In this document: in pieces, positions 1-9,641 of the stretch
Layout: the number at the start of each line of letters is the position of its first letter
Position numbering within the stretch: position 1 is the first letter of the stretch
Source: Monocercomonoides exilis
Lineage: Eukaryota > Preaxostyla > Oxymonadida > Polymastigidae
Direction of reading: 5' to 3'
Assembly (NCBI GenBank): GCA_001643675.2
Contig: LSRY02000012.1
Location: 1,676,501-1,740,500 of the forward strand
DNA: 64,000 nucleotides
Notes under the pieces: generated by a model
Databases searched by the model: none
Told to the model about the DNA's origin: nothing
The model's input: only the letters and a program-made list of their open reading frames with translations
Position numbers and translations under genes: made by a program

Positions 1-185
1 CTTTCTTCTCCCCTTCTTTCTTCTCCCCTTCTTTCTTCTCCCCTTCTTTCTTCTCCCCTTCTTTCTTCTCCCCTTCTTTCTTCTCCCCTTCTTTCTTCTC
101 CCCTTCTTTCTTCTCCCCTTCTTTTTTATCTTCTTCTTTCTTCTCCTCTTCTCTCTTCCCTTCCCCCTTCTTCTCCTCTTCTTTG
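1..185 (-). repeat. 15-base coding minisatellite
   Basis: Eight essentially perfect copies of a 15-base unit (plus-strand CTTTCTTCTCCCCTT) fill positions 1-120, and degenerate copies run on to about 185. The unit length is a multiple of three and the minus strand stays open, giving a repeated Gly-Glu-Lys-Lys-Glu pentapeptide. The array therefore lies inside the last visible exon of the minus-strand gene described next. It continues beyond the left edge, so its full copy number is unknown. Confidence 0.9.
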
Positions 186-1301
186 TCTCGATCCACCTCA
201 TTCGGAATCACATACGGCACAAGCAGCGATGGCATGGCAGTGATCCTCCGCAGTGACTCCCTCACTGCATCGCTGAATCTGCTCACCAGCATCTCTTCAT
301 TCGCAGTCAAAAGCGTGCGCGTAAACGAGGATAAAGGAGCCACCATCTCAGGTGTTGGAGGCAGCGTGATCTTTCTCCCCGTAGATCTTATCTGCATAGC
401 TAGAAATGATCTGGAAATAACACAACAAATTCAGAAGAAATAAGCACGGTTAGAAATGAAATGAAATTATTTATTTATAAATATAGGTTTTAAAATTTTT
501 TAACTATTCAAATAAATCTCTACCTTACCAAACGTTTTGGATCCCTTAAAGATATATGAAACGGGAATGCAACGCTCTGAAATGTTGGTTGGTACAAGTA
601 TTCAAAATCAGGAAAATTGTACGTTCCTTGTTGAGGCAACATCCGAACAGGATCAATTGGATAGAGATGGTGCAAATTTCTAAGTTCGGCAAACGGGAAA
701 ACCTTTTCCACATTCCAATGATGTCTCTCTACAATAGCATTTCATGTGACAGTTAATTAAAACATAATTATGATACGACAAAAGCCAGAAGCATCAAATA
801 CCTGAAGATAAAAGAATAATTATATCTGAATAATCTTTTGTATATTGTATCGATGAATTGAAAAGCATAAATTCAGGTCTTCTAGTTTCTTTTGGTGCAA
901 AAGCCTGAACTTTTCCTTGAATATAACAAATTCTAAGCTTGAAATCAAGCAAATTTGCTAAATACTAAATTTTTTCATTTAATTTAGTGATAAAAGTAAA
1001 AAAGCAAGAATCTTACCTTTGCCTCGAGCGATCGAGATATTGTACGATCTTTAAAAGGAAAAATATTGACATCTGAACTTAGGAAAAAATTTAAATCTTC
1101 AATCTTTAAATTTCTCCATTTCACTGTTGGAAAAGCGGGTGCTATGCCCCAAAACCCCAAAGGCGCATGTTTTGCGGATGATTGTTGCTCTTGGGTTTCT
1201 GGAGATGCACTTTCTTGAGATTCCAGAGCTTCAATAATATTTGGAAAATAAAATTTCTCAATTGCCATAATATAACTTTTTAACATTTTTTCCATTTTCA
1301 T
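1..1301 (-). CDS. unrecognised protein with charged repeat tail (partial)
   Basis: I do not recognise this protein. Four exons join in phase on the minus strand: 1301-1017, 904-802, 728-529 and 391 to the left edge, with donors GTAAGA, GTATTT and GTAAGG and acceptors ending TTCAG, TTGTAG and TGCAG. The ATG at 1301 is chosen because the only in-frame codons upstream are non-ATG and the actin stop lies 166 bases further upstream. The visible part is a mixed, apparently globular region of about 265 residues (for example PLGFWGIAPAF and YPIDPVRMLPQQG) with no signal peptide or membrane segment. A Glu/Lys-rich tail encoded by the 15-base minisatellite follows. The C-terminus lies outside the window. 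Exon joins are well supported by phase; function is unknown. Confidence 0.6.
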
Positions 1302-1467
1302 TTTTAAAAAGGAAAACACAAGTTATTATTTATGCATTATTTCATAATATTTATAAAAAAACAAAATACAAAAAGTGGTGTTCTATAATAGTTATAAATA
1401 ATTGATTTGATTAAAACATAAAACTATCTCTCAGAAACAAGTTACTTTTAATAGAATATTCAATTAT

Positions 1468-2601
1468 TTAGAAGCATTTTCTGTGGACAATTGATGGTCC
1501 AGATTCGTCGTATTCCTCCTTTGAGATCCACATTTGCTGGAAGGTGTTCAATGAAGCAAGAATAGAACCACCAATCCACACAGAGTATTTTCTCTCTGGT
1601 GGAGCTGTGATCTTGATCTTCATGGCTGATGGAGCAAGGGTGACCAACTCTTTGTTCAGACGTTCAGCAATTCCGTTGAACATGGTGGTACCTCCAGAAA
1701 GAACAACATTGAGGTACAAGTCCTTTCTGATATCAACATCGCATTTCATGATTGATTGGAAGGTCTTCTCATGAACACCTGTTTCCTCAAGACCAATCAT
1801 GTTGGGTTGGAACAATGTTTCTGGGCATCTGAATCTTTCGTTTCCAATGGTGATAATTTGTCCATCGGGCATTTCGTATGTCTTGTCAATGGCTGATGAG
1901 GAAGCAGCAGTTTCCATTTCAGCTGCAAAGTCAAGAGCAACATAGCACAATTTCTCCTTGATATCACGAACAATTTCACGTTCGGCTGTTGTGCGGAATG
2001 AATATCCACGTTCAGTGAGGATCTTCATCAGCATTTCAGTCAGATCACGACCAGCCATATCAAGACGGATGATAGCATGTGGCAAGTTGTATCCTTCATA
2101 GATTGGAACAGTGTGTGACACACCATCACCAGAATCGAGCACAATACCAGTTGTACGTCCTGTGGCATACAATGAAAGCACAGCCTGGATCTGAACATAC
2201 ATGGCTGGAACATTGAATGTTTCGAACATGATTGTGGTCATCTTCTCTCTGTTGGCCTTTGGATTCAATGGAGCTTCAGTCAACAACACTGGATGGTCTT
2301 CTGGTCCAACACGCAACTCGTTGTAGAAAGTGTGATGCCAGATCTTTTCCATTTCTTCCCAGTTGTTAACGATACCGTGTTCAATGGGATAGTGCAGTGC
2401 AAGAATACCTCTTCTCAGTTGTGCTTCATCTCCAATGTAGCACTCTTTGTCTCCTGATCCAAGAATAATTGTTGATGTCTTTGGACGACCAACGATGCTT
2501 GGGAACACAGCGCGGGGTGCATCGTCTCCTGCAAATCCGGCTTTGCACATACCAGATCCATTATCAACAACCAATGATGATGTTTGTGAGTCTTCAGACA
2601 T
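1468..2601 (-). CDS. actin
   Basis: Conventional actin, the ATP-binding cytoskeletal filament subunit, encoded by one uninterrupted exon of 377 codons, the usual length of the family. Diagnostic segments are all present: the first phosphate loop ([20 protein letters not shown]), the second ([19 protein letters not shown]), the adenosine segment ([16 protein letters not shown]) and the C-terminus ending in HRKCF. The frame extends six codons further upstream, but only from a TTG, so the ATG at 2601 giving MSEDSQ is the start. The two neighbouring minus-strand genes are separate units. Identification is certain; the exact paralogue is not determined. Confidence 0.98.
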   Translation of the reverse strand: MSEDSQTSSLVVDNGSGMCKAGFAGDDAPRAVFPSIVGRPKTSTIILGSGDKECYIGDEAQLRRGILALHYPIEHGIVNNWEEMEKIWHHTFYNELRVGPEDHPVLLTEAPLNPKANREKMTTIMFETFNVPAMYVQIQAVLSLYATGRTTGIVLDSGDGVSHTVPIYEGYNLPHAIIRLDMAGRDLTEMLMKILTERGYSFRTTAEREIVRDIKEKLCYVALDFAAEMETAASSSAIDKTYEMPDGQIITIGNERFRCPETLFQPNMIGLEETGVHEKTFQSIMKCDVDIRKDLYLNVVLSGGTTMFNGIAERLNKELVTLAPSAMKIKITAPPERKYSVWIGGSILASLNTFQQMWISKEEYDESGPSIVHRKCF

Positions 2602-2998
2602 GTTACTAACAAGAATCAAATGTCAATTCGATCTGTCTTAATGTTTCGTACATTACTTATTTAAGAAACATCACCTAAAATGGTATGATCAAATAAAAAA
2701 TTTTAAATATTTGACAAATTTTTGATAATTGTGAGAGTTTTAAATTTCATATCTTTCAACAATATTTTATTTTTATTTTTTGAAAAAATCAAAAGTTTGA
2801 AATGAAGTATCAATTTTTCTTCTGATTATGAGAGTTACTTTTTTTATATCCGTCTTTTCTTTTTTGAAAAGTTTTTTTTGTTTAATTTTCAAATATAGAA
2901 ATTTTTTCATATTTCGATCAAATTTCTGTTCCCACTCACAAAACTTCACAAAAGTGGAAATATTTTCTTTGTCAATACAGATATCGCATAAAATACCG

Positions 2999-3353
2999 GA
3001 CATCGCACAAAATACCTGACAAGATCGATTTCTCAACAACCGCAACAGGAATAATTTTGTTAATTTTCCTCAAAATATATATCATCAATACAAACTCATT
3101 TGATACTCATAACTTTCAAAATAGCCTCAATTGTGCTCAGAAAAAATAAATGATTGAAATTTTGGAGAAATTGGATTTTTAGTTTCTCCGAGATTTCAAA
3201 AATAATTTTTTATGAGCACAAATGAAGCTATTTTGAAAGTCTCGTTCATCAAATGAGTTTGCGTCGATGAGATATATTTTGAGGAAATTTTTTCTAATTT
3301 TTCCTCTTGCGGTTGTTGTGAAATCCATCTTGTCCGGTATTTTGTGCGATGTC
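2999..3353. repeat. fold-back (inverted-repeat) element, MITE-like
   Basis: Two arms of about 170 bases are imperfect reverse complements. The outer end GACATCGCACAAAATACC at 2999 matches the reverse complement ending at 3353, and the inner ends meet at GGAGAAA/TTTCTCC around 3164-3188 with a loop of only some 15 bases. The arms show many substitutions, so the element is not new. A third, shorter copy of the end motif sits just outside the left arm (2983-3000). No coding capacity is convincing. A non-autonomous fold-back transposon is the simplest reading; I could not define target-site duplications. Confidence 0.7.
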
Positions 3354-4215
3354 TGCATTTTCCCCGAATGAAAAAGACGGGAAAACAAATCTATTTGACA
3401 GAAATTAAATATTCCCTTTCTTGATGTAACTTTCTTTCTGGTGAATTGTGATCAAAATTTAATAAGCATTTCGAATATTATTTCGAACCTGTCGCTTCAC
3501 TCTAATATGCTATTTATTTTTGATTTTGTGTTAATTATATACCAACTTGCGAAATATTGTGTTAATTCATTAAACAATACTTCATTTTTGAGAAGCAATT
3601 TTCATTTAACAACTAATGATGCAAAAAATTTAACCTTTCATTTTTTTTCACATAATTTCAAATGTTCGGTTTTGTTGAATTAAATTAAAAATGTGAAAAG
3701 TGCAGAAGAAGAAAAATAAGAAAATGTGATTGGCTTAAATATACGTGTTAAATGCATCAAAAAGTGCAAGCGGAAAAAAAAAAAAAAATGGATGATCTAT
3801 TGATAAGTGCTCGGATGAGCAACATAACAAAGATATGAAAAGAATACAAAATGTTAAACAGCACTTTGATAAGGATTGCAACAGTTTCATAATGAAGTAC
3901 ACAATTAAAAAACACAAAGTACGATATTTAACATATCATCTGTCAAAAATTTCAAAAAAAAATTCTGGTATCCAATTTACCAGCAAGCATAACTCTACAT
4001 GTGATGCGAACATTTAAGAAGAAAGGCTCCTTTGCTTTCCAGTAGACTCCAAAAACCCGCGAAGTTTTTTCAGATTTTCCCATTTGAACTTTCGCTCCAA
4101 TACGTTCGCCATACACTCTCAATTAATTTTATTCCATCCATCGCATTTTTATGCAAAATACGATTCTGAGCCTTTTCGTCACTCCCTCTGCCTTCTTTCC
4201 TTTGTTCCCCCTTTT
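3354..4215. other. intergenic, nothing recognised
   Basis: AT-rich sequence between the fold-back element and the 3' end of the cathepsin B-like gene. It holds short frames of 60-80 codons on both strands with no homology I recognise, no codon pattern resembling the neighbours, and no RNA gene signal. A poly-A run lies near 3775. Confidence 0.6.
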
Positions 4216-5445
4216 TTACAAAAATTGCATTGCCAGGGTCAAAACAGACACCAGCGCCACAAACAGCCGCCCACCTGCCTTGTTCCACAAAGGTCTCCAT
4301 CCAAATGCCCCAGACGCATATCTCAGATCCACCACAGTTGCTGAATATTCACTTGCCCTCCGAAAGTTAAAGAATGTTTTCTCTTCTATTTTGAACACAC
4401 AATTCAAATCCTTGTCGTACTCAATCCCTCTGATGCTCCCCAATTGTCTTTTCGCAGCAGAAGATGAAGATGAAGAGATATACGATGTATCAAAGCACTT
4501 GGAGTTAGAAAATACCAAATAATAACGCTGGTCCCCTTCAACGCCCCAGCCAAGCACGACTAACTTGGCTGCATTCCCATATGCATAACTTGTTGAGTTG
4601 TAGACCTTTGAGTCGTCCCATGATGTGATAAAGTTGCTCCAATCAGATCCTTCAAGCATTGCATCTCCTTCCATAGAAACTGGCCCAAACGTTACAAGAA
4701 GCTTTCTTAGATCTGCATGAGATCTGATTTTTGCAGATCCCTTACCCATGCCAGGTGCATAACGCTTGCAGCTTGGGCACGATTCTGGAACTGATGCATC
4801 AGCATCCACACAATCTACCCCAACAATACCAGTAAAAAACAGTCCATCTGAAATATCATAGCCGTATGGATTCGGCTGATCTATCCAATCGCATCCGATG
4901 GGGACATAGCCTGAATCTGGTCCCGAACGCATCTCCGGGATACAAGACAGGATGCCAGGCAGAGACGGAAATGTATCCATCGATTTATCTCTCGCATGAG
5001 CACCCAAAATATACAGCTTGACGTTTTCATCCACCACATCGTAGACCATATCGCATGAGGATGAAGCAGTATAATAATACGGGTGTGAAATCTTTAGCTT
5101 ACGCAGTCTGTTGTATGAAATCACTGAAAATGACTTTGAACTTGAACTCTCCTTCGTCCACGGATTCTCCGTCGGATATTTCGTATATTGTGTATATTTT
5201 AGCGAAGGATATCCTAATTCAGAAACACTCGGTCTATACAACCAGAAAACAATTTTGTCCCAATCGCTATTCGACTGCCTGGCATTTTGCCGCTCGGCAC
5301 CCTTCCTGTCTGAATTCAACGAATTTGTTTCTGCACAGATGACACGCTGCCATTCAGCAACCACCATTAACGCGATGAACAACATTCTTTTTCTTTCACA
5401 CAACTTGCAATACGCGATATAGGGTCTGCAGATCTGACTTCTCAT
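4216..5445 (-). CDS. cathepsin B-like protein, probably catalytically dead
   Basis: A 409-codon frame. A hydrophobic signal follows the internal Met at residue 21 (ATG at 5385), which is an alternative start giving a better signal peptide. The last 17 residues (RLFVALVSVLTLAMQFL) are hydrophobic, suggesting a GPI signal or a membrane anchor. The C-terminal half resembles C1A peptidases of the cathepsin B type: FGPVSMEGDAM matches the GPV segment and LVVLGWGVEGDQRYYLVFSNS matches the His/Asn active-site region. Where cathepsin B has Gly-Gly-His-Ala this protein has Asn-Ala-Ala-Lys, so the catalytic His appears lost. The conserved Trp after Asn-Ser is Lys, a Ser-rich insert follows, and no CGSCW-type catalytic Cys motif is visible. 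The frame is intact, so this looks like a maintained pseudo-enzyme and not a decayed gene. The family assignment is by eye and moderate. Confidence 0.55.
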   Translation of the reverse strand: MRSQICRPYIAYCKLCERKRMLFIALMVVAEWQRVICAETNSLNSDRKGAERQNARQSNSDWDKIVFWLYRPSVSELGYPSLKYTQYTKYPTENPWTKESSSSKSFSVISYNRLRKLKISHPYYYTASSSCDMVYDVVDENVKLYILGAHARDKSMDTFPSLPGILSCIPEMRSGPDSGYVPIGCDWIDQPNPYGYDISDGLFFTGIVGVDCVDADASVPESCPSCKRYAPGMGKGSAKIRSHADLRKLLVTFGPVSMEGDAMLEGSDWSNFITSWDDSKVYNSTSYAYGNAAKLVVLGWGVEGDQRYYLVFSNSKCFDTSYISSSSSSAAKRQLGSIRGIEYDKDLNCVFKIEEKTFFNFRRASEYSATVVDLRYASGAFGWRPLWNKAGGRLFVALVSVLTLAMQFL

Positions 5446-5582
5446 TTTCGTGCCATTCTGTTTCCCGCATGCACATCTATATCAGCAGGCGATATGTTTT
5501 CGGAGGCACTTTTATTATGCGTTCCGTGTGATCTGAGGATCGGTAATTTGGGGATACCGAGAGACAGGAAGAGGACAGGCTG
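5446..5582. promoter_or_regulatory. short divergent intergenic region
   Basis: 137 bases separate the start of the minus-strand cathepsin B-like gene from the ATG of the plus-strand METTL6-like gene, so the two promoters must share or overlap in this stretch. This is inferred from gene orientation; I see no specific promoter motif. Confidence 0.35.
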
Positions 5583-7124
5583 ATGCGAAGAGTGGGAACA
5601 GACGTGCTGAAAGAAGCGAACTATGTAAACGAGGACCCGCTGCCGGTGGCGGAGCGGGAGCACCTGGAGGAGCGGTTTCAGATATCGTGGGACAAGTTCT
5701 ATCATGTTTGGGCAAGATATAAAAGTTTTTTTGTTTTGACGGGGTTGGGCGATTATGCAAGAAAAACTCGGTGAACTTTTTCAAAGAGCGCCACTGGCTG
5801 ACGCGGGAGTTTCCCGAGCTTCTGGGCAGCGAAAAAGGGGCTTTGAAGGTGCTGGTCGAGGTCGGGTGCGGGACAGGAAGCACGTGTGCTGTTTCTAAGT
5901 TATTGGAGGAGCGGGAAAATGATATATTTTTTTCCTCAGGATATACCCTTTGATAAAGAGAAACCCGAGCTTGTTTGTCCATGCGTTTGATTTGTCCACC
6001 CGAGCCGTGACGTTTGTGAAGGTTTCCATTTTCGTTCTTGCACATGCAAGTTTCATGCAAACAATAATTTTAAAATTAAATGAAAAAATATGAATTTTTT
6101 TTTTGATTTTTTTTTTGATTTTTTTTTTGATTTTTTCTGTTTTTCTGTTTTTCTGTGTGTTTCTGTGGAAGACCCATCGGCGCTATTCGAAGGATCGGGT
6201 CAATGCGTTTGTGTGGGACATCGCAAAAGCGCCTGTTCCGTCGATGATGAAGGTGCCGGTATGTTGAGTGTTGGGTCCTGTGAAAGGCACTTTTGGGAGA
6301 GAAGCGATTTTTGTTTTGAGGTTCATGGTTCTGTTTTTTCTGAATGAAATGGCAGCCAAGCCAGGCGAGAGCTTTTTTTTTTTGAATGCAAAAATATTTA
6401 TTTTATTTTATTTTTATTTGACCGTTGTGGGGTTGATGATTTTGCATTTTGCATTGGGATTGGGATTGGGATTGGGATTGGGATTGGGATAGAGCGAAGG
6501 GGCAGATCTGATGACGTGCATTTTTGTTGTGTCTGCGATTGCGCCGCAGCACATCGGGGGTGTGTTTGTGCGGCTGAGCCGGCTGTTGAAGGTGGGAGGG
6601 CTGCTGCTGTATCGCGACTATTATCCTGGAGACCACTCGCAGCTGCGCTTTGGGAAAGGACACCGGCTGGGCGAAAACTACCACCGGAGAGGCGACGGGA
6701 CAACCACGAAGTTCTGGAGCGAGGGTTTGGAGACAGAGATGGAGAGGGACATTTTGTGGGGGAGCTTTTTTACTCTTGCTGCTATTTCTGTTGTTGTTGT
6801 TGTGTTTCATTTCATTTCTTTTCTTTTCGTTTCTTATTTGATTTGCTATTTCTGTTGCACAATCAATGCTTCTGCATCCATTGATGAATACATTGACATG
6901 AACATGCTCGGAAACAGAGGAGCTGACCAAGATTGCAGAAGAGGCAGGGTTTGAAAAGGTGCGGGCAGTGGTTGTGGAGAAGCATGTGGAAAACAGGCAA
7001 AACAAAACAGAGATGGATCGGAAATGGCTGCAGGCAGTGTTCAGGTTTGTGTGCAGCAAAGAAAGCATTCCATTTTCTGTTCATGCAAACTGCCTGCTTT
7101 TATTTCGATTTGCTTTTCTGTTCT

Positions 7125-7156
<32 letters not shown>

Positions 7157-8522
7157 GAATTCTTCAAATTGATTGCTTCCATCCCCTTCGCTGCAACACT
7201 CGAACGTCCTGGTGTGAAACTGGCCCTTCTGCTCATTCGACGGCATCTCAAAACAAAACAGGAAAACACGAACAGTTGCATTTTGTGAAGAAGACAAGAA
7301 AGCACTCGACTTGTTCGATGCACATCACCCTGCTGATGGCTCATCTGTCTGCTTGCCTTCATCATCATCATCATCATCAACATCTTCTTCTTCTTCTTCC
7401 TCATTTTCTTCACATTCCACTTCACCCACAACAAGCACAGATGGATTGAGTGCCTTTGAATGTGGCTGTGTTGGGGAGTGCTGCAGAGAGGTGCCTCACA
7501 CAGCGTCTGGAGTGGCTGCAGCAGCTGGCTGGGCAGAGTGTCTTTTGGAGCTGCACCGGCTGAGCTTCTGCATGCAGCCGACGGAGAGGCTGCTGCAGTC
7601 GTGCTTCTTCTATCTGCTGAAGCGGCGGCTGAAAGAAGAGGAGAAGGAACTGAAGATAAAAGAGACAGCTGCAAAGGAGAAGAGGAGGCGCGAGGCAAAC
7701 GAAGCTGGAGGAAGCAGAAAGAAGGAAAAGGCAGAAGACAGAAAAGTCTGCACGAATGAAAAAGAAAAGGGAGAAATGGAAAGACAAGAGAATGAGAATG
7801 AGAATGAGGATGAGGATGAGGATGAGAATGAGAATGAGAATGAGAATGAGAATGAGGATGAGAGTGAGGGTGAGAGTGAGAATGAAAGTGGATGCAAGAA
7901 AGCAGACGATTTGGCAGCTTCTGCTGCTGATGGGGCAATTGCATCTTCCTCCTCATCTTCTTTTGAGCTTTTGGAGTATCTTCCCACGAAACTTCGCAAC
8001 AAGCAACGGAAAAGCCGAATCAACAGCGAGCTAAGTGGAGATGAAGAAGACGAGATAATCACACACATAACAGCCTCATCTGCCTCATCTGCCTCATCTG
8101 CCTCATCTGCCTCATCTGCCTCATCTGCCTCATCTCCTGTGCTTCCCCTTTCGATCCCTTTGACACGCGGGGAGTATCGACTGTGGGAAGGGGCAGGCTT
8201 TTGTGTGGACTCGACACTTTCTGTTGTGAGCGAGAAGTTTCTTGCAGCGCAGGTAGCGATTGCCGAGAAGAAGCGAGAAAAGAGCAGAAGAGCGAGCGAA
8301 AGGGAGGGCAGCAGGAAAGACAGAAAAGAGACAGAAAGAGGAGAGGGCGTTGAAACAGAAGCAGCAGAAGCAGGAGCAGAAGGCGAAGATGGGGAGAGGA
8401 GTGAGATTACGCCAGAAATGATTGTGAGGGCAAAGATTGGGTATCTGAACTATCACCAAGAAATGTCAAAGCACGCATCGCTCAAGCAAGACAGAGCAAA
8501 GCAAGAAGCGAGCTCGCCCTGA
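5583..8522 (+). CDS. METTL6-type tRNA m3C methyltransferase with long C-terminal extension
   Basis: Class I SAM-dependent methyltransferase of the METTL2/6/8 family, which makes 3-methylcytidine at position 32 of tRNAs (METTL6 acts on tRNA-Ser). Seven exons join in phase: 5583-5705, 5762-5883, 5940-6021, 6172-6258, 6493-6724, 6918-7044 and 7262-8522, giving 677 residues. The core follows METTL6 closely: WDKFYHKNSVNFFKERHW, the SAM loop VEVGCGTGS, FVHAFDLSTRA, ADLMTCIFVVSAI, LLYRDYYPGDH with LRFGKGHRLGENYHRR, and the final FWSEEELTKIAEEAGFEKV. After about residue 258, where METTL6 normally ends, the last intron joins in frame to a 420-residue tail rich in Ser, Lys/Glu and Glu-Asn repeats. The fusion depends on the join at 7044/7262; the alternative is a separate downstream gene without a clear ATG. 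A start further upstream is possible. Confidence 0.8.
6453..6490 (+). repeat. hexanucleotide repeat (ATTGGG) in intron
   Basis: About six tandem copies of ATTGGG directly precede the 3' splice site of the fourth intron of the METTL6-like gene. The same intron region begins with poly-T runs. The placement next to the acceptor is unusual because a pyrimidine tract is expected there. It is not a terminal telomere array. Confidence 0.8.
7788..7895 (+). repeat. GAGAAT/GAGGAT coding hexanucleotide repeat
   Basis: Imperfect tandem hexanucleotides encode an Asn-Glu/Asp-Glu repeat inside the extension of the METTL6-like protein. The unit is two codons long, so length changes preserve the frame. Confidence 0.85.
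8073..8135 (+). repeat. nine-base coding repeat (GCCTCATCT)
   Basis: Seven tandem copies of GCCTCATCT encode Ala-Ser-Ser triplets in the extension of the METTL6-like protein. The copies are almost identical, suggesting recent expansion. Confidence 0.9.
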
Positions 8523-8761
8523 ACCCCAGCTGTCATGCATGAGACAAGTTTAACATGTTTTTTTATATTAGCTTTTTTTTTTAAATTGAAGTTATTCACT
8601 TCATTGCATAATCCACGAAAAAAACACGTCAAAAAGAAATTGGGCCATGTGCAGTTCCGGGCACTATTTTTTTTGTTCGATCTGAGGTGCAGCCCGGCTG
8701 AAAAGCGCAAGAACAGAAGACGAAAAAGAGGTTTTTGAGTTTGTGATCAGAACCATAGCAA

Positions 8762-9442
8762 ATGGCGGAGGAGCCAGAGGATCCAACAGCCCACTTTGTC
8801 CGCGACGAGGTGGTGGCTGCGTTCAATGTGTTCGATGTCAAGAAGGAAGGAAAACTGCCGCCCACGCCAGAGGCCCTTCTTCCGCTCATGAGGTCGCTTG
8901 GGTTCGACAGCATCACGACGAGCGAAATAGAAGTTTGTGTTTTATTTTATTTTTGGGGGAACGGCTTGCTTACACCGCGTGTGGGCACCTGTGAAAACAT
9001 TGGAAAAATAAACTGCGCAGCTGATGCTGTTTGACATGGGGGCGCGGGACAAAGGCGGGATTGACGTGGAGTCGCTTGTTCCAGCAGTTGCGAAAAAGAA
9101 GGCTGAGCGGGCAGAGGGCGGGTACACGGACGAGCAGGTGATACGGAATGCGCTGTTTTCGCTGGACCCGAACGGGGGAGACTTCTATTCAGCGGACGAG
9201 TTCCGGATGAAGCTGATGTGCACAGGCGAAAAGCTGAGCGAAGAGGATGTGTGTTTTGCTTTGGCGGGTTTTGGGGTGGTGATTTCCACATTTTTTTTTC
9301 CTTTTGCTTTTTTGTGCAGGTGAACTCGCTCATCAAGCTGGGGGACCCGGCAGGAATCGGGAAGATAGATGTTCCTGGGCTTGTGACGATGCTTTTCAAC
9401 CCGCCCAAGAAGAAGAAAAAGAAGAAGAAGAAGAAGAAATAA
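8762..9442 (+). CDS. calmodulin/centrin-like EF-hand protein with poly-Lys tail
   Basis: Three exons (8762-8932, 9021-9248, 9320-9442) encode 173 residues that align along their length with calmodulin: AFNVFDVKKEGKL, LMRSLGFDSITTSEIELML, VIRNALFSLDPNGGDFYSAD, and LSEEDVNSLIKLGDPAG. The ligand positions are poor. The first loop lacks the position-12 acid, and the second and fourth lack most acidic ligands. Only the third (DPNGGDFYSADE) keeps Asp1, Asn3 and Glu12, and its central Gly is Asp. Calcium binding is therefore doubtful. The protein ends in 11 consecutive Lys, which could bind acidic partners or membranes. Introns are phase 0 with GTTTGT and GTGTGT donors. Related sequences include centrins and flagellar calmodulin-like light chains; the specific partner is unknown. 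Confidence 0.75.
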
Positions 9443-9641
9443 GCGGCGGGGGCAGGCACCGTTTTTTTTTGTGTTTTCAGTTCCACTTCACCCGTCTTTT
9501 TGTGTTTGTTGAATGTTTTGAAAAGAAAAAAGGAAAAAAAAAGAAAAAAAAGACATGATCAATAATGCCATCATGTTTGTCACATTTTGCAGAATAAGTG
9601 TTTTGTGAGGCAGCGAAGCTTCGGAGAACACTGTTTCAGGG

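Noticed and set aside
2773-3388. Small minus-strand frames sharing SHKIPD-like peptides
   Set aside because: Both arise from the two arms and the end motif of the fold-back element, not from a gene.
6453-6490. Internal telomere repeat
   Set aside because: ATTGGG is not a telomere unit I know for this group, there are only about six copies, and they lie inside an intron.
7081-8068. Long minus-strand frames opposite the METTL6-like extension
   Set aside because: They are Ser/His/Phe-rich shadows of the Glu/Lys/Ser repeats on the coding strand, and the plus strand has phase-consistent splicing.
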